Numbered from the stretch's first letter, positions 1-6,526 are shown. The stretch: 7,864 nt of DNA from Hyphomicrobium sp. (GCA_030598645.1 JAUVPN010000119.1:1-7864), one strand, 5' to 3'. The notes: generated from the letters alone by a model not told the origin. Numbers and translations: made by a program.

Positions 1-2
1 AA

Positions 3-98
3 GATTTCCGCGTTGTCTTCCTCGCGACTGCGGTATTGATGCTCACCGTCCTGCTCATCGGTTGGCTCGCCATCGAACGCGGGACGAAGGAAACCTGA
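3..98 (+). CDS. C-terminal end of a membrane protein (probable transporter), partial
   Basis: An open frame enters from the left edge and ends at TGA 96-98, giving 31 residues that start DFRVVFLATAV and end IERGTKET. About 22 consecutive hydrophobic residues are followed by a short charged tail, which is a final transmembrane helix with a probably cytoplasmic C-terminus. This pattern is common at the end of major facilitator (MFS) permeases, but too little is present to assign a family or substrate. The true start lies outside the window. The reading frame and helix are seen directly; the transporter label is inference. Confidence 0.6.
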   Translation, partial: DFRVVFLATAVLMLTVLLIGWLAIERGTKET

Positions 99-318
99 CA
101 TTAATGCGCCACACGTGACCCGGGCGGTTGGGATAAGGCGGTCGTGCCCGGCCGGAGCGCCTGCGGCCTTACCGCGACAGCTCAGCGGGAGGCGATTGCG
201 CCTGGATGAAGACCGATTTCATCCTCAATGATCGTCATTTACATGGTTTGGATGATCCGATTGTGCGCTGTTCAACACCATTTCCGGGTCGCGCAATGTT
301 TCAAAACTGCATCGAGAG

Positions 319-348
319 TTGATCGTTATCCTCATTCAATTTCATACA
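319..348 (+). promoter_or_regulatory. Possible sigma-70-type promoter for the small protein gene
   Basis: TTGATC at 319-324 and CATACA at 343-348 are separated by 18 bases. They sit in a local AT-rich patch about 60 bases upstream of the ATG at 407. The -35 match is fair and the -10 match is mediocre. The rest of the 99-406 gap shows no convincing gene. Confidence 0.28.
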
Positions 349-406
349 TACGCTGGCTGGAGAGGTTATGGTTAACGCCGGGTAGACGGGGGCCGGGGAG
401 GAAACC

Positions 407-592
407 ATGTCTTGCCCAACAGTAGACCTCGAAAAAAAGAAGGTCATTCTGCTGAGTGGATTTGAAAAGACGCGTTCGGCGAACAAGCCTTTCTCCATCA
501 AGGCCAAGAAGGAACTTAAAAAAGCAGCGAAGAGGCACCGCGATGCGGTTGCGTTCGGTTACGTTTTGGGCAAGTGGGTGCCGGCTGCATAA
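407..592 (+). CDS. Small basic hypothetical protein (61 aa)
   Basis: The 61-residue frame starts at ATG 407, five bases after a strong Shine-Dalgarno run GGGGAGG (395-401), and ends at TAA 590-592. I do not recognise the family. The protein is rich in lysine and arginine, with the dense basic stretch SIKAKKELKKAAKRHR at residues 30-45, probably an amphipathic or basic helix. A hydrophobic, aromatic tail ends GKWVPAA. No signal peptide or zinc motif is seen; there is one cysteine, at position 3. The strong binding site, the matching frame and the upstream promoter-like AT patch argue for a real gene. A nucleic-acid or membrane-surface role would be a guess from charge alone. Confidence 0.55.
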   Translation: MSCPTVDLEKKKVILLSGFEKTRSANKPFSIKAKKELKKAAKRHRDAVAFGYVLGKWVPAA

Positions 593-644
593 GTCCTAAA
601 GAGTCAAAAGGTGCATCATGGGCGGATGTACGCGAACGTGGCGC

Positions 645-675
645 CGCTTCCCGAGTGTGGGGCACTCGGGAAGCG
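645..675. terminator. Perfect 13-bp hairpin downstream of the small protein gene
   Basis: CGCTTCCCGAGTG (645-657) and its exact reverse complement CACTCGGGAAGCG (663-675) flank a 5-base loop, TGGGG. The hairpin begins 52 bases after the small protein's stop codon. No run of T follows on either strand, so it is not a textbook intrinsic terminator. It could still stop transcription, stabilise an mRNA 3' end or be a repeat element. The stem is seen directly; the terminator role is inference. Confidence 0.5.
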
Positions 676-693
676 AGGTTGTTCATTAGCGCC

Positions 694-715
694 GTTCTAC
701 TTTTCAGCGTAGAAC
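694..715. repeat. Short inverted repeat GTTCTAC-N8-GTAGAAC
   Basis: A perfect 7-bp inverted repeat (694-700 and 709-715) encloses 8 bases. It lies beyond the original 3' end of the GlxA-type pseudogene (stop at 831-833, minus strand) and beyond the larger hairpin at 645-675. It could be a weak transcript-end structure or an operator. No T run is present on either strand. Confidence 0.35.
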
Positions 716-743
716 AGATATCCTTGATGCGGACTTCGGGACC

Positions 744-767
744 GTTCGCTTCTAATCCAAAATGGAC
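744..767. repeat. Imperfect inverted repeat resembling a rhizobial intergenic motif
   Basis: GTTCGCTT (744-751) and AAATGGAC (760-767) form an imperfect inverted repeat around a short AT-rich centre. It resembles a degenerate copy of the GTCCGCTT...AAGCGGAC arrangement that I recall as common between genes in Bradyrhizobium-like genomes. That resemblance is from memory and was not verified. The rest of 593-830 shows no gene. Confidence 0.25.
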
Positions 768-830
768 ATGACCGAAGCGGCGAGCTGGCCGACAAACGCG
801 CGTGACGTACGAGATGCGTAAGAGTTTTGG

Positions 831-1855
831 CTAACGGCTGGCTTCTATTTCGTAGCCCCTTGCGATCGGACGAAACATGCGCCGTTACTCGCTCGGTGTT
901 AGTCCCGTCAGGCGCTTGAATAGCCGTCGAAAGAATGCTGGATCCTCGTAACCGACTTCGGCGCTGATCTCGTCCACGGAGATCTGGGCTGTTTCGAGAA
1001 GTCGCTTCGCTTCCTCCACGCGCAGATTCTGTACGTGCGCGATAAGCGTTGAACCCGTAGCGGCCTTGAAACGGCGTTTCAGGCTGCGACTTGGCAAACC
1101 TTAGACCTTCTCTACCGCAGTAACGGCGTTCGGCTCGCGGAAGTGCTTGTTGAGCCAATTGGAACAAGCCCGCACTATGGAATCTGCGTGCGGTGCCGCG
1201 CGGACAAGGCTGGCGTAGGGCAGTTGTCCTTCGCTATGCCATTTCAACAGGTAGACCTTTGCAACGCGCAAGGCCTCTCCAGGGCTGCAGTGGCGAGAGA
1301 TGATGTGGATGGCCAAATCATGCCAGGACGTGGTTCCACCCGCTGTCACGATGCGGCCGGACGCATCGGCGAAGTTAAGGGTGGGCTCAGGGCGAAAATC
1401 GACATCCGGATAGCTTTGCCGGAAAAGATCCTCATAGGCCCAATGAGAGGTGGCGGTCTTTCCCTTTAACAGTCCTGTCTCGGCAAGCATGATCGCGCCC
1501 GAACATGCTGGGTAGATTGTGGAGCCGCGCTGATAGCGCCTGCGGACCCAATCCATCAGCTTCGGGTACCGGCCCTTGATATCCTCGTCCCGCCCCACCC
1601 AAAGCTCCGGCAGGATCACAATGTCGGCCTTTGGGTTTGACGCGATAGAGACGTGCGGCGAGACCGGGATGTCGTTCCCGCAGCGGAACGGCTTTGTCGA
1701 TGGTGAAACGATACGGGTTCGAATGAGAGGCTGCGGCTGCTCGGTGCCGACCAGCGCCTGCCAGATGTTGCCCGCAGCCGAAAGCACGTCGAGCCCGCCG
1801 TCTCGGGCACCGCGACGATCAGAGCCTCTATGGGCTGCCGCCGTTTGCTGGCCAT
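831..1855 (-). pseudogene. GlxA-family transcriptional regulator (DJ-1/PfpI domain plus AraC-type HTH), multiply disrupted
   Basis: Intact relatives carry an N-terminal DJ-1/PfpI (class I amidotransferase-like) ligand-sensing domain and a C-terminal AraC-type DNA-binding domain. The natural start is ATG 1855, with AAGGA about 8 bases upstream, giving MASKRRQPIEALIVAVPETAG. The frame then breaks near 1788-1795. It resumes one frame over at DVLSAAGNIWQ and continues through VILPELWVGRDED, the cysteine elbow YPACSGAIMLAE and VTAGGTTSWHDLAIHII. Compared with remembered homologues about 19 bases are missing. An in-frame TAA at 1101-1103 falls in the HTH domain, between VTAVEKV and GLPSRSLKRRF, where homologues usually have Ser. 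A second in-frame TAA at 885-887 replaces the Tyr of TPSQY-RRMF. Coding resumes as RRMFRPIARGYEIEASR and ends at TAG 831-833. The first TAA alone removes most of the DNA-binding domain, so a repressor or activator function is very unlikely. Confidence 0.88.
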
Positions 1856-1887
1856 TCCCTGTCCTTCCAAAGTTGGCACGAATGAAC

Positions 1888-1956
1888 CGGTTTTGCGACA
1901 AACCGATCTTAGCGCAAACGCACCCTTTGCCTAGGGTCTGCCCATGGCCGCGGCCA
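1888..1956. promoter_or_regulatory. Operator-like inverted repeats in the divergent GlxA/OsmC intergenic region
   Basis: The roughly 148-bp gap between the two divergent start codons holds three inverted repeats. They are CGGTTT-N6-AAACCG (1888-1905), ACCCT-N6-AGGGT (1922-1937) and the perfect 12-bp palindrome TGGCCGCGGCCA (1945-1956). The position is where a divergently encoded regulator would act on both promoters. No clear -35/-10 pair was found on either strand. Binding is inference. Confidence 0.4.
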
Positions 1957-2003
1957 AGCGGTAACGCGGGGCCGAAACCAAACCCTACGGAAGGACAAGA
2001 ACG

Positions 2004-2571
2004 ATGGCACTCACACACGACCACGCCGTCATCCATCACAAACGGCGTTAACGTCCCAGAGCTATCGAGGACGATCAGCACACTTCGCCGTCACCCTGAG
2101 CTTGGGGCTTTCCAATTTCGCGCGAAGAACAGCTGGCTCGACGGCGGCCACAACTGCTCAACGATCCAGGAGTTTTTTGGACGCGGGAAAGAGGATGATA
2201 CGCGCGACGATCCGTTCATTTTCGACGCGGACGAGCCTCCCATGCTCCACGGTGGAGACAAGGGCGCTAATCCGGTGCAATTTGTTCTCCACGCGCTAGG
2301 TGCCTGCATGACCACGACGATGGTCTATCATGCCGCGTCGCGTGCCATTGAGATTCGAGCCGTTAGCTCCGAGCTTGAAGGCGACATTGATGTGCGCGGC
2401 TTCATGGGGCTCTCCGACGACGTCCGCAAGGGTTGCCACGACGTGCGTGTGAAGATGCGGGTGCAAAGCAACGCAAGCCCCGACCAACTTGCACAGCTTG
2501 CCAAGTACTCGCCCGTCTACGACATCGTTTCAAATTCTCTGCCTGTTCACGTACACATCGAGACGTTCTAA
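2004..2571 (+). pseudogene. OsmC-family protein, frameshifted near its 5' end
   Basis: OsmC/Ohr-family proteins reduce peroxides or act on related thiol chemistry in the cytoplasm. The best start is ATG 2004, with GGAAGGA about 8 bases upstream. It reads MALTHDHAVI, then runs into TAA at 2049. Moving one base forward at about 2031-2037 restores ITNGVNVPELSRTI and an open frame to TAA 2569-2571, so one extra base is inferred. The core includes FQFRAKNSWLDGGHNCST, PPMLHGGDKGANPVQFVLHALGACMTTT, VEGD-like LEGDIDVRGFMGLSD and SPVYDIVSNSLPVHV. The first redox cysteine is present (ALGAC). The position matching the second one (CPx in Ohr) is Ser, as I recall for this subfamily. The continuous frame has no ATG, GTG or TTG close to the core. 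It is divergent from the GlxA-type pseudogene, its likely former regulator. An unrecognised start could still rescue expression. Confidence 0.8.
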
Positions 2572-2588
2572 TGGTCGCCCCGCAGATT

Positions 2589-2630
2589 GGAGCGAGGGGA
2601 CACCTCGTGGCGAGCTTGTCCCCTCGTTCC
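2589..2630. terminator. Long hairpin just after the OsmC stop codon
   Basis: The arms at 2589-2601 (GGAGCGAGGGGAC) and 2618-2630 (GTCCCCTCGTTCC) pair over 13 bp with one G-U wobble. The 16-base loop contains a nested CTCG-TGG-CGAG stem (2604-2614). It starts 17 bases after the OsmC stop codon, a typical place for a transcript end. There is no T tract, so Rho-independent termination is uncertain. Confidence 0.5.
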
Positions 2631-2712
2631 GCCGAATGCAGATTTGCAGTTCAGGAAGCGGTGTCGTGAAAGCCCGTCGCATGCCGCTAAGCCCACGCCC
2701 TTGATGCACGTC

Positions 2713-2721
2713 TGCTATACT
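2713..2721 (+). promoter_or_regulatory. Possible extended -10 promoter for the patatin gene
   Basis: TGC followed by TATACT (2716-2721) matches the extended -10 form TGnTATAAT closely. It lies 87 bases upstream of the ATG at 2808. TTGATG at 2701 is too close to serve as its -35 element (9-base spacer), and no good -35 is seen at 17 bases. Confidence 0.3.
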
Positions 2722-2807
2722 CGCTTCTGATCTAAAGCGCATCTCGCCATCTTGTATGGGTTAGTCCAACATTGGCACTCCTGGCGCCTCTCAAGAGATG
2801 ACAAAGA

Positions 2808-3635
2808 ATGAGCGATAGTCGCGGCTTAAAATTGGGGTTAGCTCTTGGCGGCGGTGTCGCGTTGGGCTGGGCTCATATCGGCGTAATCGAAATCCTGCAA
2901 GAGAACGGCATTGAGGCCGATGTTGTGGCAGGCACCTCCATCGGCAGCCTTGTGGGGGCCTGCTACGTTTCTGGCAACATGCAGAAGCTGGAGGTTATCG
3001 CCCGCTCGATTACGTGGTTTGACATCCTGAAAGCCGCAGACATCAAGCTCTGGACATCTAGGCTCTTGGGGGGCGATCGTATTGCTGAGTTGTTAAGCAC
3101 GCATCTGGGCAATCTCAAGTTCGAAGATATCGCCAAACCGTTCGGAGTCGTGGTGGCGGATCTGGCGAACGACAAAGAGATCCTTATCCGTTAAGGATCT
3201 GTGGTCGAGGCAATCAGAGCCACAATTTCACTACCCGGCATCTTCGAGCCGATCGTTCGAGAGGACTGCACCCTCATAGACGGGGGCGTTAAGAATCCTG
3301 TCCCCGTCTCGGCCTGCCGAAAGATACGGGCCGATAAAGTGATTGCGGTCAATGTGACGGGTGACTACGAGGGCATCGCACGAGCAACAGGGGTGGTGCC
3401 TGGCAAAGCTTTTGAGGCTGGACCCATTGAGGTCGTCACCGCGGCATTTGGTATGGTGTTAAACGAGCTGACCCGCGCTCGTCTGGTGGAAGACCCTGCC
3501 GATCTGCATATAATCCCAAAGATCGGCCACATTCAGCCCCACGCCTTCAATCAAGCGGGCGTATTGATCGAACTCGGTCGCAAGGCGGCGTTGGAATCTT
3601 TAGCAAGGCTCAAATCGCTATTGGCACGAGAGTGA
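2808..3635 (+). pseudogene. RssA-like patatin-family phospholipase with an in-frame TAA
   Basis: Patatin-like lipases hydrolyse acyl esters with a Ser-Asp dyad. The first part (ATG 2808 to TAA 3192-3194) has the glycine-rich oxyanion block LGGGVALGWAHIGV at residues 13-26 and the nucleophile motif GTSIG (Ser44). The second part continues in the same frame from GGA 3195 to TGA 3633-3635. It carries the catalytic Asp in LIDGGVKNPVPV, about residue 158. At the break the sequence reads ILIR-stop-GSVVEAIRATISLPG; E. coli RssA, from memory, has FTEGDLHLAIRASCSIPG there. So TAA sits at a Glu codon and a single GAA-to-TAA change explains it. Total length (about 275 codons) fits the family. The Arg usually found in the G-A-R-G block is Leu here. 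The start has only a weak binding site (AAGAGA). AAGGA precedes GTG 3201, so a separate C-terminal half might be made. I favour an inactive gene. Confidence 0.85.
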
Positions 3636-3697
3636 TCATGATCCACGCCCCCGATTGAACTGACTGCCTATCACCTTGTCCGCCGCCTCGCTTTAGA

Positions 3698-5407
3698 TCA
3701 CTGCGTGGTTTTGGCGGGCTTCCCGGCCTTAAATGCCTCAACCAATGCCTTGGATTCGGGCCGGAGATTTTCGATGCCGCCATAGGGTTCATCGCGCCCC
3801 GGCTCGCGGTCCGGATACTGCTGCTTCCTGCCCATGTGCCGCTTCAGCATCTGCACGAACTTCGCCCCGAAACCAACGCCGTACTGAATCGCATCCTGCG
3901 GCCGGTCCTCGCGCGGGTTCTTGTAGAGATCGAAGATCGGCGCGGCGATCGGGTTCGCCCCTGGGGGCGGCAAGTGCATCTTGTACTGCTGCTTCACGAT
4001 CGACTTCAGGGCCGGGCCCTCATAGATAAAGACGTGGTCGCGGCGGCCGTGGGTTTCGCCCAGCAGCATCAACGGCGTTTGGTCGACACCGTCGATCAGA
4101 CGGTCGCGCGGAATATATTTGTCCGCCCCGGCGATGCGTGCGAACGTGGTGAAAAGATCGGAAACGTGGATGATGTCCTGCACACGCGATCCGGGCTCAA
4201 GAACGCCGGGCCACCGAATGTAAGCGTTGACGCGCACGCCGCCTTCAAGATGCTGAGCCTTGCCACCGCGATAGATCCGGTCGGATTGGCCGCTGCGGTC
4301 GACGTATTGCATGAACGGGCCATTATCGCCCATCACCATCGCGATGGTGTTGTCCGCAATGCCAAGCCGGTCGATCTCGTCCAGGATCTCACCGATCCAG
4401 CTGTCGACCTTGACAATCGATTCCGCGACCGGACCGCCGTTCAACGTCTTGGCTTGCTTAATGTCGGTGCGGGTGAAGCTCAGCGGGTGTTGCGGCCAGT
4501 ACTGCAGGAAGAAGGGCTTGTCGCCCTTTGCGAGACGTCTCAGCTGCTTAAGCACGCCGTTCTTGTAGCCTTCCTCCATCCGATTGTAGTGATCCTGAGT
4601 CCAGATCTCTCCGGCCTCGAAGTTGACCTCACGGGCAGGCCCGCCCTTGTTCGCGACGATGCCGAACACCATCGCGGACGGGTTGGTGCGGAAGGTTTTG
4701 TCGAGCTCGAACGTGTCCGCCCGCTGGTTAGGCAAGCTGCCAGTCGACAGCCCCTCCAGCTCCGCCGTCGCGTTCATGATCGCCATCTGGCCTTGCTGAT
4801 GGACGGGATGCTCGGCGTAGTCGAAGCCCTGGTTGTGAGCAAAGGACTCCTCGATATCGCCGAGATGCCACTTGCCCATATGAACGGTTTCGTATCCGGC
4901 CTTGCTTAGAACCTCGGCGAGCGTGACCTCCCAGGCGGCGAGCCCTTCGCCTTCGACAATGGACTTGGCTTCGTTAAACCCCGTACGAACTGGATGTCGT
5001 CCGGTCATCATGGCGACGCGCGTGGGCGTGCAGGAGGGCTCGGTATACATGCGCATGAAGGACAGGCCTTCGTCTGCTAACTTCGAAATCCGCGGCGTGC
5101 TGTAGCCGCGGATGACATCGAGATTAGCCATGCCGATCTCACCGAACCCCAAATCGTCGAGCAGGATGTAGACAATGTTGGGTGGCTTACCGCCGTTCTT
5201 TGCGCGAATTTCGGCGAGTTTGGCGTCAATTTCGGCGTCTTCGTTGGCCCACTGCTGGCCGTGCTGAGCCGCGATGATGTAGAGCTCGGCGTCTTGAATT
5301 ATGGGCTCTTCTGCAGCCACGGGTGCAGCGGTTCCAAGCACCAGCGCAGATGCCATTCCACAGATCGCCGCTAGGTACAGGGGCGTATGAGATCGACCGC
5401 CTAACAT
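3698..5407 (-). CDS. Exported arylsulfatase (type I, formylglycine-dependent)
   Basis: This enzyme hydrolyses sulfate esters in the periplasm. With numbering from the longest possible start (ATG 5440, 580 residues), the motifs are DDLGFG metal ligands (Asp95-Asp96), the sulfatase signature CTPTR with Cys137 as the formylglycine precursor and Arg141, the second signature GYETVHMGKWHLG (Lys190, His192), and GDNG (Asp372, Asn373). A C-terminal alpha/beta subdomain follows, ending at TGA 3698-3700. All catalytic residues I can identify are present. I prefer the start at ATG 5407, residue 12 of the long form, because GAGG lies five bases upstream and the result is a cleaner Sec signal peptide: MLGGRSHTP, a hydrophobic core, and cleavage after PVAA. 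ATG 5440 has AGAAGG only one base away. Activation needs a formylglycine-generating enzyme, which is not encoded here. It converges on the patatin pseudogene across 62 bases. The substrate cannot be predicted. Confidence 0.93.
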   Translation of the reverse strand: MLGGRSHTPLYLAAICGMASALVLGTAAPVAAEEPIIQDAELYIIAAQHGQQWANEDAEIDAKLAEIRAKNGGKPPNIVYILLDDLGFGEIGMANLDVIRGYSTPRISKLADEGLSFMRMYTEPSCTPTRVAMMTGRHPVRTGFNEAKSIVEGEGLAAWEVTLAEVLSKAGYETVHMGKWHLGDIEESFAHNQGFDYAEHPVHQQGQMAIMNATAELEGLSTGSLPNQRADTFELDKTFRTNPSAMVFGIVANKGGPAREVNFEAGEIWTQDHYNRMEEGYKNGVLKQLRRLAKGDKPFFLQYWPQHPLSFTRTDIKQAKTLNGGPVAESIVKVDSWIGEILDEIDRLGIADNTIAMVMGDNGPFMQYVDRSGQSDRIYRGGKAQHLEGGVRVNAYIRWPGVLEPGSRVQDIIHVSDLFTTFARIAGADKYIPRDRLIDGVDQTPLMLLGETHGRRDHVFIYEGPALKSIVKQQYKMHLPPPGANPIAAPIFDLYKNPREDRPQDAIQYGVGFGAKFVQMLKRHMGRKQQYPDREPGRDEPYGGIENLRPESKALVEAFKAGKPAKTTQ

Positions 5408-5417
5408 GTCTGCCTCG

Positions 5418-5432
5418 CTCATCAATGATGAG
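5418..5432. promoter_or_regulatory. Perfect palindrome CTCATCA-A-TGATGAG in the sulfatase leader
   Basis: A perfect 7-bp inverted repeat with one central base lies immediately upstream of the GAGG binding site of the preferred sulfatase start (5407). If the upstream ATG 5440 is used instead, it falls inside codons. It could be an operator or an RNA element masking the start. Function is inferred from position only. Confidence 0.35.
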
Positions 5433-5466
5433 AGGTGCATGCCTTCTCTGTTGTCCGGCCCTCCTT

Positions 5467-5479
5467 ATCACGACGTGAT
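5467..5479. promoter_or_regulatory. Perfect palindrome ATCACG-A-CGTGAT upstream of the sulfatase
   Basis: A perfect 6-bp inverted repeat with one central base lies about 60 bases upstream of the preferred sulfatase start. It is centred 48 bases from the palindrome at 5425. AT-rich sequence lies just upstream on the coding strand. It suits a dimeric repressor or activator, but no convincing -35/-10 pair could be placed relative to it. Confidence 0.4.
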
Positions 5480-5560
5480 GACGCGCAACATTAAGCTTTT
5501 GTCAGTCGAGGAAGACGCCCGGATTGGGTACGTTAGACTCCACGCCGAATTCCATTGCGC

Positions 5561-6247
5561 CTAACCCATGGCGACACGGGCAGATCCCGGTGCACGCTTG
5601 GTGCGATCGAGGTAGAGGGTGACAATCGCTAATATGATCCAGCCGCCGTTAAACAAGAGACCGCCAACTAGCATCCACTCACCCGGAATCGGCCCTACAG
5701 CGGCGCGCTGAAAAAGTTCGGCAAAGCTTGTGATCGGTTCCGGGTGAATTGCTATCTTTCCGTAGTAGGCGAGCGCCTGAATACCGAGGATCCAGACGTA
5801 GTTTCGGCGCAACCGCCGTCCGATGGCGCGCGCCAGACTGATGTGATGGCGCGGGTTGCAATAGTCCTCTGCGAGTATTTGAGGCCAGCCGCTGCCAGCC
5901 CTTACGCCCTCACCGCGCAGCATGGGGGCATAAAAGTAGGTCTCCATCCAACGCGCCCGGGCGCGCCAGACATTGAAGTAGCGGTAGCGCCGCGCCTCGA
6001 AGACCAAAAACACAACGATGAGAATGCCAACGAGAACCAGCGGCAGGGGCGAGGCGTCTGTGCTGGAGAAGGTTACCGAGACGGCAATGCCTAACGCCAC
6101 GACAGCCCAGTTGGTCGTATTATCGAGGCGCGTACGCCAGATTGTGCTGCGGTACACCTCGCCGCGATAAAGATGGGCAAGTGCGCCGATCTCAGCAGCG
6201 TTGAACTCGTGCTGGGGCGATGCTGGTCTGGCCGCTTCAACGGCCAT
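5561..6247 (-). CDS. DUF2270-family integral membrane protein
   Basis: The 228-residue protein starts at ATG 6247, with GGAGG (6253-6257) five bases upstream, and ends at TAG 5561-5563. It matches my memory of DUF2270: an N-terminal LAHLYRGEVYRSTIWRTRLDNTTNW block (residues 23-47), then EARRYRYFNVWRARARWMETYFYAPML (84-110). Four hydrophobic segments are visible, at about residues 46-62, 66-84, 149-167 and 190-213, giving an inner-membrane protein with a basic central cytoplasmic region. The function of the family is unknown to me. It lies 120-150 bases upstream of the sulfatase on the same strand, with its own binding site. Co-transcription is possible, but the palindromes between them suggest the sulfatase has separate control. 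No lesion is seen. Confidence 0.88.
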   Translation of the reverse strand: MAVEAARPASPQHEFNAAEIGALAHLYRGEVYRSTIWRTRLDNTTNWAVVALGIAVSVTFSSTDASPLPLVLVGILIVVFLVFEARRYRYFNVWRARARWMETYFYAPMLRGEGVRAGSGWPQILAEDYCNPRHHISLARAIGRRLRRNYVWILGIQALAYYGKIAIHPEPITSFAELFQRAAVGPIPGEWMLVGGLLFNGGWIILAIVTLYLDRTKRAPGSARVAMG

Positions 6248-6497
6248 CGTTGCCTCCGATGGATTAGGCGGACAAGCATGATACTGCCATTTACCGAGGA
6301 AATCCCCTTGATTTCGAAACTTTGATGAGTAGGGAACCAGGTCCAGGCCACTGGGTAACGCGGCCGAGGTTCGATTCTACGCCAGGCGGGACCTTTGCTT
6401 TGCAGACCCACAAACTAGCGCGGCACTCTAAAGCACTGGTTTTCTGTTCACGTCAGGCCAGCCTCAGGACCATGGCCGTCGCTTCATGCTTGCCCAA

Positions 6498-6503
6498 TAT
6501 AAA
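6498..6503 (+). promoter_or_regulatory. Possible -10 element of the efflux operon
   Basis: TATAAA at 6498-6503 lies in the 279-bp divergent gap between the DUF2270 gene and the efflux adaptor, 23 bases upstream of ATG 6527. No good -35 element is seen 16-18 bases upstream, so an activator-dependent promoter or a false match are both possible. Nothing else in 6258-6526 looks like a gene. Confidence 0.25.
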
Positions 6504-6526
6504 GGACCGATTAATCTCTGGTCCCG

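Noticed and set aside
697..1167. A 156-codon minus-strand frame over the regulator's 3' half
   Set aside because: It is out of frame with the clear AraC-type HTH coding and has a low-complexity, Arg/Ser-rich translation typical of a shadow frame.
1576..2003. A long + strand frame giving the OsmC protein a large N-terminal extension
   Set aside because: The upstream part overlaps the regulator gene in antisense and has no OsmC-like or other recognisable content. The strong binding site at ATG 2004 marks the real 5' end.
885..3194. TAA reassigned as a sense codon
   Set aside because: The three internal TAA codons replace Ser, Tyr and Glu, which are different residues. TAA is the natural stop of the small protein, OsmC and efflux adaptor genes, and the regulator also carries a frameshift.
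3836..4909. A 357-codon + strand frame inside the sulfatase
   Set aside because: It is exactly antisense to conserved sulfatase motifs, in high-GC DNA where antisense frames often stay open, and its translation shows no recognisable domain.
5459..5466. A strong AAGGAGGG Shine-Dalgarno-like sequence on the minus strand upstream of the sulfatase
   Set aside because: No ATG, GTG or TTG follows within 4-12 bases, and the nearest ATG is about 18 bases away, so it does not define a start.
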